In this document: positions 21,942 to 30,521 of the stretch, piece by piece
How the letters are laid out: each line of letters opens with the position of its first letter
Position numbering within the stretch: the first letter of the stretch is position 1
DNA from: Acidobacteriota bacterium
GTDB lineage: Bacteria; Acidobacteriota; Vicinamibacteria; Marinacidobacterales; Marinacidobacteraceae
Direction of reading: 5' to 3'
DNA: 51,220 bases
Assembly: GCA_022822745.1 (NCBI GenBank)
Contig: JAJEAO010000027.1
Location: 1-51,220 of the forward strand
Notes under the pieces: model-generated
What the model saw: only the letters and a program-made list of their open reading frames with translations
Database searches by the model: none
What the model was told of the DNA's origin: nothing
Position numbers and translations under genes: made by a program

Positions 21942-23471
21942 TCAGGCGGCCGCCGCCTCCCGGGCCCGGAAGACCTCCTGCTTGTATTCGGCCGTCGCGT
22001 CCTTCAGCTCGACCTTCAGGTCGTCGGACAGGATCTTCTCGTCCCGAATCCGGGCGAGGACCCCAGGACGGCGTCGATCGAGGAACTCGAGCAGCCCGAT
22101 CTCGAACGCGCGGCACCCGGACGGCTCGATGTCGTCGAGGAAGCCCTCGTTGGCCGCGAAGATGGACGCGATCTGCTTCTCCACTGCGAGCGGCTCGTAC
22201 TGACCCTGCTTCAGCACCTCGGTCAGCCGCTCTCCCTTGGCGAGCTGCGCCTGCGTCGTCTTGTCGAGATCCGATCCGAACTGGGCGAACGCCGCCATCT
22301 CCCGGTACTGGGCGAGCTGGAGGCGCATCGTCCCCGCCACCTGGCGCATCGCCTTGATCTGCGCGGAGCCGCCCACTCGACTCACCGAGTTGCCCACGTT
22401 GATCGCGGGCCGGATCCCGGAGTTGAACAGATCCCCTTCGAGATAGATCTGGCCGTCCGTGATCGAGATCACGTTCGTGGGCACGTAGGCCGAGAGGTCG
22501 CCCGCCTGCGTCTCGATAAACGGGAACGCGGTCAGGGAACCGCCGCCACGGGCGTCGGAGAGCTTGGCGGCGCGCTCGAGCAGACGCGAGTGGAGATAGA
22601 AGACATCGCCGGGGTAGGCCTCCCGACCCGGCGGCCGCCGCAGGAGCAGCGAGATCTCGCGGTAGGCGGCGGCGTGCTTCGACAGGTCGTCGTACACGAT
22701 GAGGGCGTGCTCGCCGCGGTCCATGAAGAACTCGCCCATGGCGCACCCGGAATAGGGCGCGAGGTACTGGAGCGGCGCCGGGTCCGACGCGGCGGCCGAG
22801 ACGACGATCGTGTGATCGAGCGCCCCGTGGTCGTCGAGCGTCTTGACGACCTGGGCGACGGTCGAGAGCTTCTGCCCGATGGCCACATAGACGCACACGA
22901 CGCCGGTGTCGCGCTGGTTGATGATGGCGTCCACCGCGATCGCTGTCTTGCCGGTCTGGCGGTCGCCGATGATGAGCTCCCGCTGGCCCCGGCCGATCGG
23001 GATCATCGCGTCCACCGCCTTGATCCCGGTCTGGAGCGGCTCCTTGACCGGCTGGCGGGCGACGATGCCCGGGGCGATGCGCTCCACCGCGTTCGCGTCG
23101 GTCGTCTCGATGGGGCCCTTCCCGTCTATGGGACGGCCGAGAGCGTCCACGACCCGTCCCTTCATCGCCTGGCCGACCGGAACCTGCAGGATGCGGCGGG
23201 TGCGGCGGGCCTCGTCCCCCTCCCGGATCGAATTGACGTCGCCGAAGAGCACGAGTCCGACCGAGCTCTCCTCCAGGTTCAGCGCGAGACCGAACACGTC
23301 GTTCGGCAACTCGACGAGCTCGCCGTACATGACGCGCTCGAGCCCGTGGACGCGGGCGATCCCGTCGCCGGAGGAGACGACGGCGCCGACCTCGGCCACT
23401 TCGACGCCCGGCTCGTGGCCGGCGATCTGCTGACGCAGGAGGGCTGCGATTTCGTTGGCTCGGATGCTCAT
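21942..23471 (-). CDS. atpA: F1 ATP synthase alpha subunit
   Basis: The 509-residue alpha subunit is non-catalytic but binds nucleotide. The N-terminal helix [16 protein letters not shown] contacts delta; the P-loop is [13 protein letters not shown], and the arginine finger segment SISDGQ-type is [15 protein letters not shown] followed by [17 protein letters not shown]. All blocks are intact. It is preceded by atpH (39 bases) and followed by atpG. Confidence 0.98.
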   Translation of the reverse strand: MSIRANEIAALLRQQIAGHEPGVEVAEVGAVVSSGDGIARVHGLERVMYGELVELPNDVFGLALNLEESSVGLVLFGDVNSIREGDEARRTRRILQVPVGQAMKGRVVDALGRPIDGKGPIETTDANAVERIAPGIVARQPVKEPLQTGIKAVDAMIPIGRGQRELIIGDRQTGKTAIAVDAIINQRDTGVVCVYVAIGQKLSTVAQVVKTLDDHGALDHTIVVSAAASDPAPLQYLAPYSGCAMGEFFMDRGEHALIVYDDLSKHAAAYREISLLLRRPPGREAYPGDVFYLHSRLLERAAKLSDARGGGSLTAFPFIETQAGDLSAYVPTNVISITDGQIYLEGDLFNSGIRPAINVGNSVSRVGGSAQIKAMRQVAGTMRLQLAQYREMAAFAQFGSDLDKTTQAQLAKGERLTEVLKQGQYEPLAVEKQIASIFAANEGFLDDIEPSGCRAFEIGLLEFLDRRRPGVLARIRDEKILSDDLKVELKDATAEYKQEVFRAREAAAA

Positions 23472-23510
23472 GGGGCGGGGGGTGTCGGCGACAGGACGAA
23501 GATGCCGGAG

Positions 23511-24074
23511 TCAGCGGACGCCGGCGGCGTGGGCGGCGAGGAACCGGTCCAGCTCCCCGCGGGCGCTCGCGTCGAAGATGCGGTTGCCGGAACGCACCGC
23601 GAACCCGCCGAGGAGCGACGGATCCTCCCGGAACGAGAGGCGCGGGCGACCCTCGAGCACGGTCTCGAGCGCCTCGCGAAGCGCCTCGCGGCCAGCCGCG
23701 TCGAGCAGTCGCGCCGAGACCACTTCGGCCTCGACGACGCCGTTGTGATCGTCGAGAACGGCCCGGAACTCCCGGGCGGTGGAGGCGAACTCGCCGGCGC
23801 GGTCCCGCTCCACCATGACGGAGACGAAGCGGCTCAGACGATCCGCGACCTCGGGGTCGGGCGCCGCGCGCCGGGCGACCGCCGCCGCCAGCGCGGCTCG
23901 CTCGGAACGGGGCGTCGCCGGAGACGTCAGGGCGCGGGCGAGATCCGAGTGGGTCGAGACCGCCTCGCCGAAGGCGTCGAGACCGCCCGCGAGCGCGTCG
24001 AGGTCGTCTCCTTCGGCGAGCGCGACCTCGAGGAGGACCCGGGCGTAGTGCCGGGCGATTTCGGTGGAAGGCAC
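23511..24074 (-). CDS. atpH: F1 ATP synthase delta subunit
   Basis: 187 residues, starting at a GTG with a GAGGA 8 bases ahead. The N-terminal six-helix domain opens STEIARHYARVLLEVALAEG, and the C-terminal part has the family block DPSLLGGFAVRSGNRIFDASARGEL. Delta caps F1 and ties it to the b/b' stalk. The protein is cytosolic and of usual length. It lies 26 bases after atpF. Confidence 0.95.
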   Translation of the reverse strand: MPSTEIARHYARVLLEVALAEGDDLDALAGGLDAFGEAVSTHSDLARALTSPATPRSERAALAAAVARRAAPDPEVADRLSRFVSVMVERDRAGEFASTAREFRAVLDDHNGVVEAEVVSARLLDAAGREALREALETVLEGRPRLSFREDPSLLGGFAVRSGNRIFDASARGELDRFLAAHAAGVR

Positions 24075-24100
24075 GTCGGATTCCTCGGATTCCCTGGTCG

Positions 24101-24685
24101 TCAGCGGTCCGATCGGATGGCCTCGATCCCGGCGTGGATCAGGCGGGAGTGATCCTCGTCGGTCATCCCGGTCCGGAGCCGTTCCCGAGTGACGCGCACC
24201 GCAGCCCGGGCAGCCGCCGCGGAGAGCCGACGCTCGGCGTTCCGCACCTCGGCTTCCACCTCGGCCTCGGCGGCCGCGGTGATCTTCTTCGCCTGTTCTT
24301 CGGCGGCGGCGATGATCCGCTGCCCTTCGTCCACGGCCGACTCGGTGATCCGGACCCGGGTCCGCTCGGCCTCGGCGTCGCGGCCGGTCTCCCGCGCTTC
24401 GGCGAGCTCGCGGGCGGCGGCCGCCGCTTCCCGGTCGGCGCGCGACGCGTCCAGTTCGTCCCGGATCTGCTGCGCCTTCGCGTCGAGGAAGTTCGCCAGG
24501 GGCCTCCGCAGCAACGCGATGAGGATGGCCGCCAGGATGGTGAAGTTCACCAGCTTCGGGATGTTCGAGGAGGACTCCCCCTCGGCCGCGAGGACGACCG
24601 CCGGAAGAGCGACGAACGCGAGGCCCAGCGCGATCACGGCCCACCGCGGGGCGCCAGGACTGCGAGGCATCTTCCGCGGATTCAC
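24101..24685 (-). CDS. atpF: F0 ATP synthase subunit b
   Basis: The 194-residue protein has two hydrophobic stretches near the N terminus: WAVIALGLAFVALPAVVLA, which looks like a cleavable or extra segment, and LVNFTILAAILIALLRRPL, the classic b-subunit membrane anchor. A long charged coiled coil follows (DAKAQQIRDELDASRADRE onward). It forms the peripheral stalk with b'. The GTG at 24685 overlaps the stop of the b' gene as GTGA and is preferred; an ATG at 24670 is the alternative. Confidence 0.93.
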   Translation of the reverse strand: MNPRKMPRSPGAPRWAVIALGLAFVALPAVVLAAEGESSSNIPKLVNFTILAAILIALLRRPLANFLDAKAQQIRDELDASRADREAAAAARELAEARETGRDAEAERTRVRITESAVDEGQRIIAAAEEQAKKITAAAEAEVEAEVRNAERRLSAAAARAAVRVTRERLRTGMTDEDHSRLIHAGIEAIRSDR

Positions 24686-25143
24686 GACGCCTTTCGAAGG
24701 AGACGCGCCGAGAGCTCCGCGCCGAATTCTCCGGCCCGGGCTTCCAGCTCGGCGGCCGCCCGCTCCGACTGCTCCCGCAACCGGCGGCGGCCGGCCGCGA
24801 CCGTCTCGTCCGCCGCCGCCCGCGACCGCTGAAGCACATCCTCGGCTCGCGCGGACGCCTCGCGACGGACCCGGTCCATTTCCGCGTACCCCGCCTTCCG
24901 CGCCTGGGCGAGAGCCGCTTCGGTGCGCTCGGACGCCTCGTCGGCGCGGCGCTCCGCCTCGGCGTGCTCGGAGCGGGCCGCGGCGCGCTGCTCCTCCCGG
25001 CGCTCCATCGCCTGCGCCAGCGGCTCGAAGAACTGCGACTTCAGCACCAGCACCAGGCACACCACGATCGCCGACACGAGCAGGGCGGTCAGGTCGGGGA
25101 AGATCGTCACGGAACGGGAACGTTGGCTGGCTTCCCCGCGCAT
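24682..25143 (-). CDS. atpF': F0 ATP synthase subunit b' (second b-type stalk subunit)
   Basis: 153 residues with one N-terminal membrane helix (LTALLVSAIVVCLVLVLKSQFF) and a long heptad-like coiled coil rich in A, E and R. The layout is that of b/b' heterodimer systems of deltaproteobacteria, cyanobacteria and alphaproteobacteria. The start ATG at 25143 lacks a clear ribosome-binding site; a GTG 33 bases downstream (VTIFPDL) is possible. It is the first ATP synthase gene here: no a or c subunit gene precedes it; bactofilin and parB do. Confidence 0.92.
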   Translation of the reverse strand: MRGEASQRSRSVTIFPDLTALLVSAIVVCLVLVLKSQFFEPLAQAMERREEQRAAARSEHAEAERRADEASERTEAALAQARKAGYAEMDRVRREASARAEDVLQRSRAAADETVAAGRRRLREQSERAAAELEARAGEFGAELSARLLRKAS

Positions 25144-25291
25144 CGCGGCGAAGCCGCGCCGGGGAGCGGGAAACCCGGTCGGGAGAACCGGAGACGCGGC
25201 TGAAGGAAGCCGGAGCGGAGACGCCTGGCGAACAGGCGCTGCGGGCGCGGGGAGGCTATCACGAGCGCCGCGCCCGCCGCGGGCCGAATTC

Positions 25292-25678
25292 TCAGGGTCT
25301 GGACGATGGCGGGGACCGCTGGAACTGGAAGTCCTTGCGGATCCTGATCCGCGCGCCCACGGCGTCTCCGTCGGCGTCGAGGGCCAGACTCGCGGCGCGC
25401 AGGCGCACGTCCCGGATCCGGGCCCCGGCGCGAACCTCGACTTCCTGCGCCTCGATCTCGCCCTGGACGGACCCCTCGACGACGACCCGGCGGGCGAGGA
25501 TCTTGCCGCGCAGATCGCCGGTGCGACCGACGACGAGTTCGTCGTCGGAGTGGATTTCCCCCTCGAACCGGCCGTTCACCTCGAATGGGCCGGGCGCCTC
25601 GAGGACGCCGCCGAGGCGGGATCCGGCCCCGACGTAACCGCTGTGCGGACTGGAGTCGGATGGCATCGGCGGCTTCAC
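25292..25678 (-). CDS. Bactofilin (polymer-forming cytoskeletal protein)
   Basis: 128 residues with the short right-handed beta-helix of bactofilins (DUF583): repeating G-hydrophobic strands such as FEVNGRFEGEI, ELVVGRTGDLRGKI, RVVVEGSVQGEI and EVRAGARIRDV. Bactofilins assemble into nucleotide-free filaments at the membrane, and in some deltaproteobacteria they scaffold ParABS near the poles. Its GTG start overlaps the parB stop as GTGA. The next gene downstream is 148 bases away, so a promoter for the ATP synthase genes may lie there. Confidence 0.9.
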   Translation of the reverse strand: MKPPMPSDSSPHSGYVGAGSRLGGVLEAPGPFEVNGRFEGEIHSDDELVVGRTGDLRGKILARRVVVEGSVQGEIEAQEVEVRAGARIRDVRLRAASLALDADGDAVGARIRIRKDFQFQRSPPSSRP

Positions 25679-26565
25679 TCGTTCCCGGCGGGCGATTCTG
25701 TCAGTCGGGCGAAGACGCGCTGCAGGTCGTCTTCGGAGAAGAAGCGAATCTGCACTGCGCCACCCTGTCCACGGCGTCGGATCGCGACCGGCAGGCCGAT
25801 CGCGCGGCGCATGCGTTCCTGGGCGTCCCGGGTGTTCGCGTCGAGACGGTTCTTCGCTGGGCGCTTCTGCGACGGCCGGCCGCCCGCCTTGCGACGCGAG
25901 CCGAGGGTCGCGCGGACGCGGCGCTCGACCTCGCGGACCGGGAGCCCCCTGGAGACGACTTCCTGCGCCAGGGAATCCTGCTGTTCGCGATCGAGCGGCA
26001 CCAGCGCCCGGGCCGCTGCCGCCCGCAGACTCCCGGTCTCGACCATCCGGAGCGTCGCCGGCCCCAGCTCGAGAAGCCGGATCGCGTTCGTGACCGCGGT
26101 GCGGGACGATCCCACGTGGGCGGCGATCTGTTCGTGGGTGAGGCCCGCTTCCTGGTGAAGCCGGCGAAACGCCCGCGCTTCCTCGACCGGGTTCAGATCC
26201 TGCCGCTGCAGGTTCTCGACCAGCGCCAGGATCGCGAGATCCCGATCCGGCGTTTCCCGGAGCACCACCGGCGCCCGCTCCAGCCCGGCCAGGCGGGCGG
26301 CCCGCCAGCGCCGCTCGCCGGCGACGATCTGGTAGCGGCCAGCCTGGCGTGGATGGGGCCGGACGACGATGGGTTCGATCATGCCCCAGGCGGTGATGGA
26401 AGCCGCCAGAGTGTCGAGTTCGGCCGGGGGGACCTCACCTCGAGGCTGGTCCGGGTTCGGTTCGAGTCGGTCGAGGGGGAGTTCGCGAACGCCCTTGCCG
26501 ACGGTCTTCGCCGGAGGACCGGGGAGCAGCGTGTCGAGCCCTCGACCGAGGCCGCGTCGCTTCAT
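25675..26565 (-). CDS. parB: Chromosome partition protein ParB
   Basis: 296 residues. The N terminus KRRGLGRGLDTLLPG is the ParA-activating patch; ELDTLAASITAWGMIEPIVV and GRYQIVAGERRWRAARLAG (GERRxRA motif) form the CTP-binding clamp domain; LTHEQIAAHVGSSRTAVTNAIRLL is the helix-turn-helix that reads parS. The C-terminal dimerisation domain ends the protein. ATG 26565 overlaps the parA stop as ATGA. ParB loads at parS and slides along DNA, organising the origin region for ParA-driven segregation. Confidence 0.97.
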   Translation of the reverse strand: MKRRGLGRGLDTLLPGPPAKTVGKGVRELPLDRLEPNPDQPRGEVPPAELDTLAASITAWGMIEPIVVRPHPRQAGRYQIVAGERRWRAARLAGLERAPVVLRETPDRDLAILALVENLQRQDLNPVEEARAFRRLHQEAGLTHEQIAAHVGSSRTAVTNAIRLLELGPATLRMVETGSLRAAAARALVPLDREQQDSLAQEVVSRGLPVREVERRVRATLGSRRKAGGRPSQKRPAKNRLDANTRDAQERMRRAIGLPVAIRRRGQGGAVQIRFFSEDDLQRVFARLTESPAGNE

Positions 26566-27335
26566 CGCGCGATGACCTCGCTCACCAGTTCGGAGTAGAT
26601 GCCCACGGCCCGCGACCGGGGATCGTGCGACTGCAGCGGAATCCCGTGCGACGGGGCTTCGGCGAGCCGCACGGAGCGGGGAATCTCGGACTCGAACACC
26701 CGGGCGCCGAATTCCCGGCGGACTTCCTCGATGACCTGCCGGGTCAGATTCGTGCGGCGGTCCACCATGTTGAACAGGATTCCGGAGAGATCCAGTTCGG
26801 GGTTCCAGGTTCCCGCCACGCGCTCCACGGTATCGAGAAGCCTCGCCAGTCCCTGCATGGAGAAATACTCGCACTGCATCGGGACGAGCACGGCATCGGC
26901 CGCGACCAGAGCGTTCACCGTGAGGAGCCCCAGGGAGGGCGGGCAGTCCAGCAGGACGAACGCCACCCCGGTCGCTTCGTTCCGGTAGGCCTCGAGGGAC
27001 GCCCGAAGCCGAGACGCCCGCCGCTGCGGATCCGGTTCGTCCGCGGCAAGCTCGAGGTCCGCCCCGGCGAGCGAGGGGTCGGAGGGGCAGGCGAGCAGGC
27101 CCGAAGTCGAGGTCGTCCGGATCACGGCCGCGAGAGGCTCGCCGTCCACGAGCGCGTCGTACACGCTGAAGCCCTCGTCCAGGCTGAGGCCGAGCGCGGC
27201 CGTCAGGTTGCCCTGCGGGTCGAGATCCACGACCACCGTGCGATGCCCGCGACGGGCGAGAGCTGCGCCCAGATTCACCGTCGTGGTCGTCTTGCCCACC
27301 CCGCCTTTCTGGTTGGCGATCGCCAGAACCCGCAT
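26562..27335 (-). CDS. parA: Chromosome partition ATPase ParA (Soj)
   Basis: The 257-residue Walker-type ATPase opens MRVLAIANQKGGVGKTTTTVNLGAALA (deviant P-loop KGGVGKTT), with the switch VVVDLDPQGN and the LLDCPPSLGLLTVNAL motif. It binds DNA nonspecifically in the ATP state and is released by ParB. I use the ATG at 27335; a GTG 12 bases upstream is possible. Its promoter should lie in 27336-27437, the same gap that carries both parS sites, so ParB could repress its own operon. Confidence 0.96.
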   Translation of the reverse strand: MRVLAIANQKGGVGKTTTTVNLGAALARRGHRTVVVDLDPQGNLTAALGLSLDEGFSVYDALVDGEPLAAVIRTTSTSGLLACPSDPSLAGADLELAADEPDPQRRASRLRASLEAYRNEATGVAFVLLDCPPSLGLLTVNALVAADAVLVPMQCEYFSMQGLARLLDTVERVAGTWNPELDLSGILFNMVDRRTNLTRQVIEEVRREFGARVFESEIPRSVRLAEAPSHGIPLQSHDPRSRAVGIYSELVSEVIAR

Positions 27336-27373
27336 TCGGAACCCCACTCGGAGAATACCGCGAAGCTCGTCAA

Positions 27374-27389
27374 TGTTTCACGTGAAACA
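27374..27389. promoter_or_regulatory. parS: parS site 1
   Basis: A perfect copy of the ParB-binding site TGTTTCACGTGAAACA, extended by one base on each side to an 18-bp palindrome (27373-27390). It lies 38 bases upstream of the parA ATG, so ParB bound here may also affect parA expression. Confidence 0.97.
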
Positions 27390-27418
27390 TCCGGACCGGC
27401 GCCCCCGGATCGAGTGCA

Positions 27419-27434
27419 TGTTTCACGTGAAACA
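27419..27434. promoter_or_regulatory. parS: parS site 2
   Basis: A second perfect copy of TGTTTCACGTGAAACA, again extended to 18 bp (27418-27435), 45 bases from site 1 and 3 bases from the end of rsmG. Two sites in one gap about 4 kb from dnaA give a strong origin-proximal loading point for ParB. Confidence 0.97.
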
Positions 27435-27437
27435 TCG

Positions 27438-28127
27438 TCACGGAGCTACGGGGCTCCCGTCCCCCATGGCCCGACAGGAGGCCGCCGCGGCTGCGGGGCG
27501 TCCGACCCACACGATGCCGCGGCGGGCCGGCCGCATTTCTTCCCGAAAGAGGCCCGGCCGCAGATCCGCCCGGGCCCGCGCCGCGGCGCTCGTCGGCCAG
27601 ATCACGACCGCTTCCGGCCCGAGCGACGCCGCGAGCCCGATCCACTCGCGCCGACTGAGTCGCACCGCTCTCAGGGTCACCGCCGAGAGGGCGCGGAGGG
27701 CCGGAGTTGTCTCGTCATCGTTCAAGTAGTCGTTGAGCCGCTGCCGCACGACCCGCACCCGACTCGCGAGCCCCAGGTTCTCCACGGCGACGCCGAGGAA
27801 GCCGGCCGCCTGCCGTCGGGGCTCCAGCAGCGTCCACGGTCCCCCGGCGCCGGTTTCAGCCTCCAGGATCGCGAGCGGAAGCGCCGGCGTCCCGGCGCCG
27901 CTGCCGATGTCCAGCCGCGGGCCGCTTGCCGGGAGATGCCCTCTCAGGGAGAGCGCACCCGCGAAGTACCCCTCCGCGAGGGCCTCCGGCGTCGAAAAGC
28001 CGGTGATCCCCCGACCGCGCCACGCCCGCAGGAGCCGAAACAGCTCGTCGAGACGCGCCTCCGCCCCTTCCAGCGCCCGCAGGTCGTGCTGATCGAGCAC
28101 TCGCCGGAGCGGTTCGGGGACGGTCAC
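27438..28127 (-). CDS. rsmG: 16S rRNA m7G methyltransferase RsmG (GidB)
   Basis: 229 residues. The SAM-binding motif PRLDIGSGAGTPALPLAI is present, with LLEPRRQAAGFL after it, as in RsmG, which methylates N7 of G527 in 16S rRNA. The GTG start overlaps the yidC stop as GTGA. The C-terminal 40 residues are rich in A and R and weakly conserved. In most genomes rsmG is next to parA, as here. Confidence 0.93.
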   Translation of the reverse strand: MTVPEPLRRVLDQHDLRALEGAEARLDELFRLLRAWRGRGITGFSTPEALAEGYFAGALSLRGHLPASGPRLDIGSGAGTPALPLAILEAETGAGGPWTLLEPRRQAAGFLGVAVENLGLASRVRVVRQRLNDYLNDDETTPALRALSAVTLRAVRLSRREWIGLAASLGPEAVVIWPTSAAARARADLRPGLFREEMRPARRGIVWVGRPAAAAASCRAMGDGSPVAP

Positions 28128-29914
28128 CGCCGGGAACGGCGACGCCGCCTCTTCCGACGGCCCCGGCCGGATACCGCTCGCCGCGTTCGTCCCTGGACCC
28201 GCGCCGAGGTCTTCACGACCACGGCCGATGCCTTCGAAGCTTCTTCGCGGCGGGTCAGGATCCGCTGGGTGACGATCTGCTGCCCCATGGAGAAGAGATT
28301 GTTCGCGAACCAGTAGAGCACGAGTCCCGAGGGCGCCCACGCCAGGATCAGCGTGAAGACGACCGGCATGAACATCATGATCCGGGCCTGGATCCCTTCG
28401 GCCTGCGTCTGCGTCATGCGCTGCATGAAGAGCTGGCTCACACCCATCAGGATCGGCAGGATGAAGAAGGGATCCTCGGTCGAGAGATCCTCGATCCAGA
28501 GGATCCACGGCGCGTGGCGAAGCTCGACCGAAGCCACCAGCAGCCGATAGAAGGCGAAGAAGAACGGGATCATCAGGAGCATCGGCAGACAGCCCCCGAT
28601 CGGGGACACCCCGTGCTCGCGGTAGAGCGCGGCCATCTCCTGGTTCATCTCCCCCCGGCGGGGATCGGTCGCCTTGAGGCCCTTGTACTTCTCCTGGATC
28701 CGCTTCACCTGCGGGCTGATCTTCTGCATGCCGCGGATGGACACGAACGAGTAGTGCTTCAGCGGCGCCAGCAGGATGCTGATGAGCAGGGTGACGAAAA
28801 CGATGGCCCACCCGTAGTTCCCGAGCCCGTCATGAAACCAGAGCAGCACGGCGCGGATCGGCACCGCGAGGAAACTCCAGAATCCGAACTCCACGATGTC
28901 CATCCCGAGTTCCGCGAGGACTTCCACCTGCTTCGGTCCGGCGAACAGCGTGAACTCCGCCGGGGCGGAGGAACCCAGCCGGGCGACCATGACCTCCCGT
29001 TCGCCGCCGCTGTCTTCCTCGGTCACGGTGGCGAAGCTGTCCCACGGGAGAAGCAGGGTTTCGAGGCGACCCTCGTAGCGCTGTCCCGGCCGCGCGACCA
29101 GCAGGCCGGCGAAGTAGTGGGAGGTGACGCCCACTCCCCGCACCGAGAGACTCTCGGCGCTTCCCTCCCGGACATCGTCGAGCGAGAACAGCAGGTTCTC
29201 CCCGGAGGCGCGGATGACCCCCTGATCCTGGGTCACATACGTTCCGCTGGCGCTCTCGTCCCCGATCCCGGGTCCGAACAGGATCTCCTTCGGCTGCTCC
29301 GCCCCGCCGCGGCGAGCCGAAACCCGGCTCTCGATCCGGTAGTCGCCGCCGGTGACGCGAGCCGTCTTCCGCACCTCGAGGCCGTCCGCCGTCACGAGGT
29401 GGAAGCCGATCTCACGCGACTCGCCGTCGTCGAGATCGAGCTGAACCATCCCGTCCTGCGCGACGCCGTCCACCGTGACCAGGTGGAGCGCGCCCACCAG
29501 CCGCCGCGGCGACGGATCCCCGGGGAGCAGCACGTCGAACGGCCGCACCGCCTCGACCAGATCGTCGCCCTGCGGGATCGTCTGGTAGGGGTTGCCGACC
29601 GAGTCGGTGTGGTCGTTCAGTCGAAGGCTCACGAGTCGCGCGCCCCGATTCGTGAACTCGGCTTCGAAGAGCCGGCTGCGCACCGTGATGCGCTGCTCGC
29701 GCGTGGCCTCCCGCCGCTCGACCGATGGCGCCGCTTCGGCCGGCGCCGCCGGCGCCGGTTCGGGGAGCAGCGACGGAGACGCCGGCGCCGGCGCAGTCTC
29801 CGCGACATCCTCGGCGGGAACCGGTGACGGCCCTTCGCCTTCGCCGAAGAAGCGGACGAAGAGCAGGAAGACGATGAACGACAGGAGAAACGCGAGGAGG
29901 ACGCGGCGTTCCAT
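28124..29914 (-). CDS. yidC: Membrane protein insertase YidC
   Basis: 596 residues in the Gram-negative form: an N-terminal membrane helix (RRVLLAFLLSFIVFLLFV), a large periplasmic beta-supersandwich, then the conserved five-helix insertase core with NYGWAIVFVTLLISILLAPL, SPIGGCLPMLLMIPFFFAFY and GLVLYWFANNLFSMGQQ. A basic C-terminal tail (RGRRKRRRRRSRR) would contact ribosomes. It inserts proteins with or without SecYEG. It is 22 bases downstream of yidD and overlaps rsmG. Confidence 0.96.
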   Translation of the reverse strand: MERRVLLAFLLSFIVFLLFVRFFGEGEGPSPVPAEDVAETAPAPASPSLLPEPAPAAPAEAAPSVERREATREQRITVRSRLFEAEFTNRGARLVSLRLNDHTDSVGNPYQTIPQGDDLVEAVRPFDVLLPGDPSPRRLVGALHLVTVDGVAQDGMVQLDLDDGESREIGFHLVTADGLEVRKTARVTGGDYRIESRVSARRGGAEQPKEILFGPGIGDESASGTYVTQDQGVIRASGENLLFSLDDVREGSAESLSVRGVGVTSHYFAGLLVARPGQRYEGRLETLLLPWDSFATVTEEDSGGEREVMVARLGSSAPAEFTLFAGPKQVEVLAELGMDIVEFGFWSFLAVPIRAVLLWFHDGLGNYGWAIVFVTLLISILLAPLKHYSFVSIRGMQKISPQVKRIQEKYKGLKATDPRRGEMNQEMAALYREHGVSPIGGCLPMLLMIPFFFAFYRLLVASVELRHAPWILWIEDLSTEDPFFILPILMGVSQLFMQRMTQTQAEGIQARIMMFMPVVFTLILAWAPSGLVLYWFANNLFSMGQQIVTQRILTRREEASKASAVVVKTSARVQGRTRRAVSGRGRRKRRRRRSRR

Positions 29915-29936
29915 GGCTTGGTTTCCTTCGGTTGAC

Positions 29937-30353
29937 TCAGGGACGGCGGGAGGGCCGGCGCGGCGCGGCAGGGGTCGCGGGGGTCGCTACAGGGGTCGCG
30001 GCTGGGGTCGCCGCAGGGGTCGCGGCTGGGGTCGCCGCAGCGGTCGCTGGGGTCGCTGGGGTCGCTGGGGTCGGAACCCGACGCCCGGGCTCCCCGAGCC
30101 GGGCCGGGGGTTCGGGGACCGGATCGTAGCCACGGCCGCCGAACGGCCGGCACCGGAGGAGCCGCCGGGCGGCCAGCCACGCGCCCCGCCAGGGCCCGTG
30201 CGCCCGGATCGCGGCTTCGGCATACCGCGAACAGGAGGGCATGAACCGGCACAGACCGCCCATCAGCGGCGAGAGAATTGCCCGGTAGGCGTGGATCCCG
30301 AACAACAGGAAAGCCGCCGCCGCGCGTTCGAGAACGCGCCCCGCCGTCCTCAT
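29937..30353 (-). CDS. yidD: Membrane protein insertion efficiency factor YidD with T/P/A-repeat tail
   Basis: Residues 1-80 are a complete YidD: AFLLFGIHAYRAILSPLMGGLCRFMPSCSRYAEAAIRAHG with the SCSRYA motif, then CRPFGGRGYDPVP. Normal YidD ends about there. Here about 50 more residues follow, made of TPAT/TPAA units encoded by a 12/24-bp repeat. The ATG at 30353 overlaps a TGA in another frame (ATGA), which belongs to the frame that could extend rnpA. YidD assists YidC-dependent insertion. Confidence 0.9.
   Translation of the reverse strand: MRTAGRVLERAAAAFLLFGIHAYRAILSPLMGGLCRFMPSCSRYAEAAIRAHGPWRGAWLAARRLLRCRPFGGRGYDPVPEPPARLGEPGRRVPTPATPATPATAAATPAATPAATPAATPVATPATPAAPRRPSRRP
29969..30073. 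repeat. 24/12/9-bp GC-rich minisatellite at the 3' end of yidD
   Basis: A 24-base unit GCTGGGGTCGCCGCAGGGGT plus CGCG begins at 30001, recurs with changes at 30025 and in altered form at 29977, and is followed by three 9-base units. All unit lengths are multiples of 3, so the TPA-type tail of YidD keeps its frame. Confidence 0.75.
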
Positions 30354-30387
30354 CCGGGTCCCGCCGCGCGCCGAACCAGTCGGGGCG

Positions 30388-30521
30388 GCTCGTTCGGCGC
30401 CACGGCGTCGCCCGTCCGCTCGTTCGGCGCCACGGGTTCGCTCGTCCGCTTGTTCGGCTCCACGGCGTCGCCCGTCAGGGGGTTCGACTCCACGGCATCG
30501 CCTGTCAGGGGGTCCGGCTCC
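30388..30521. repeat. 30-bp tandem repeat between rnpA and yidD
   Basis: Four full copies start at 30388, 30418, 30448 and 30478, and a partial fifth at 30508. The period is exactly 30 bases (10 codons). On the minus strand one frame reads it as 10-residue units like [10 protein letters not shown] with G or C at nearly every third position, and ends in a TGA that overlaps the yidD ATG. The annotated rnpA frame stops inside copy 4. Confidence 0.9.

Noticed and set aside
30388..30507. 30-bp repeats as a CRISPR array
   Set aside because: The copies are directly adjacent with no spacers, are degenerate, and read as 10-residue coding units.
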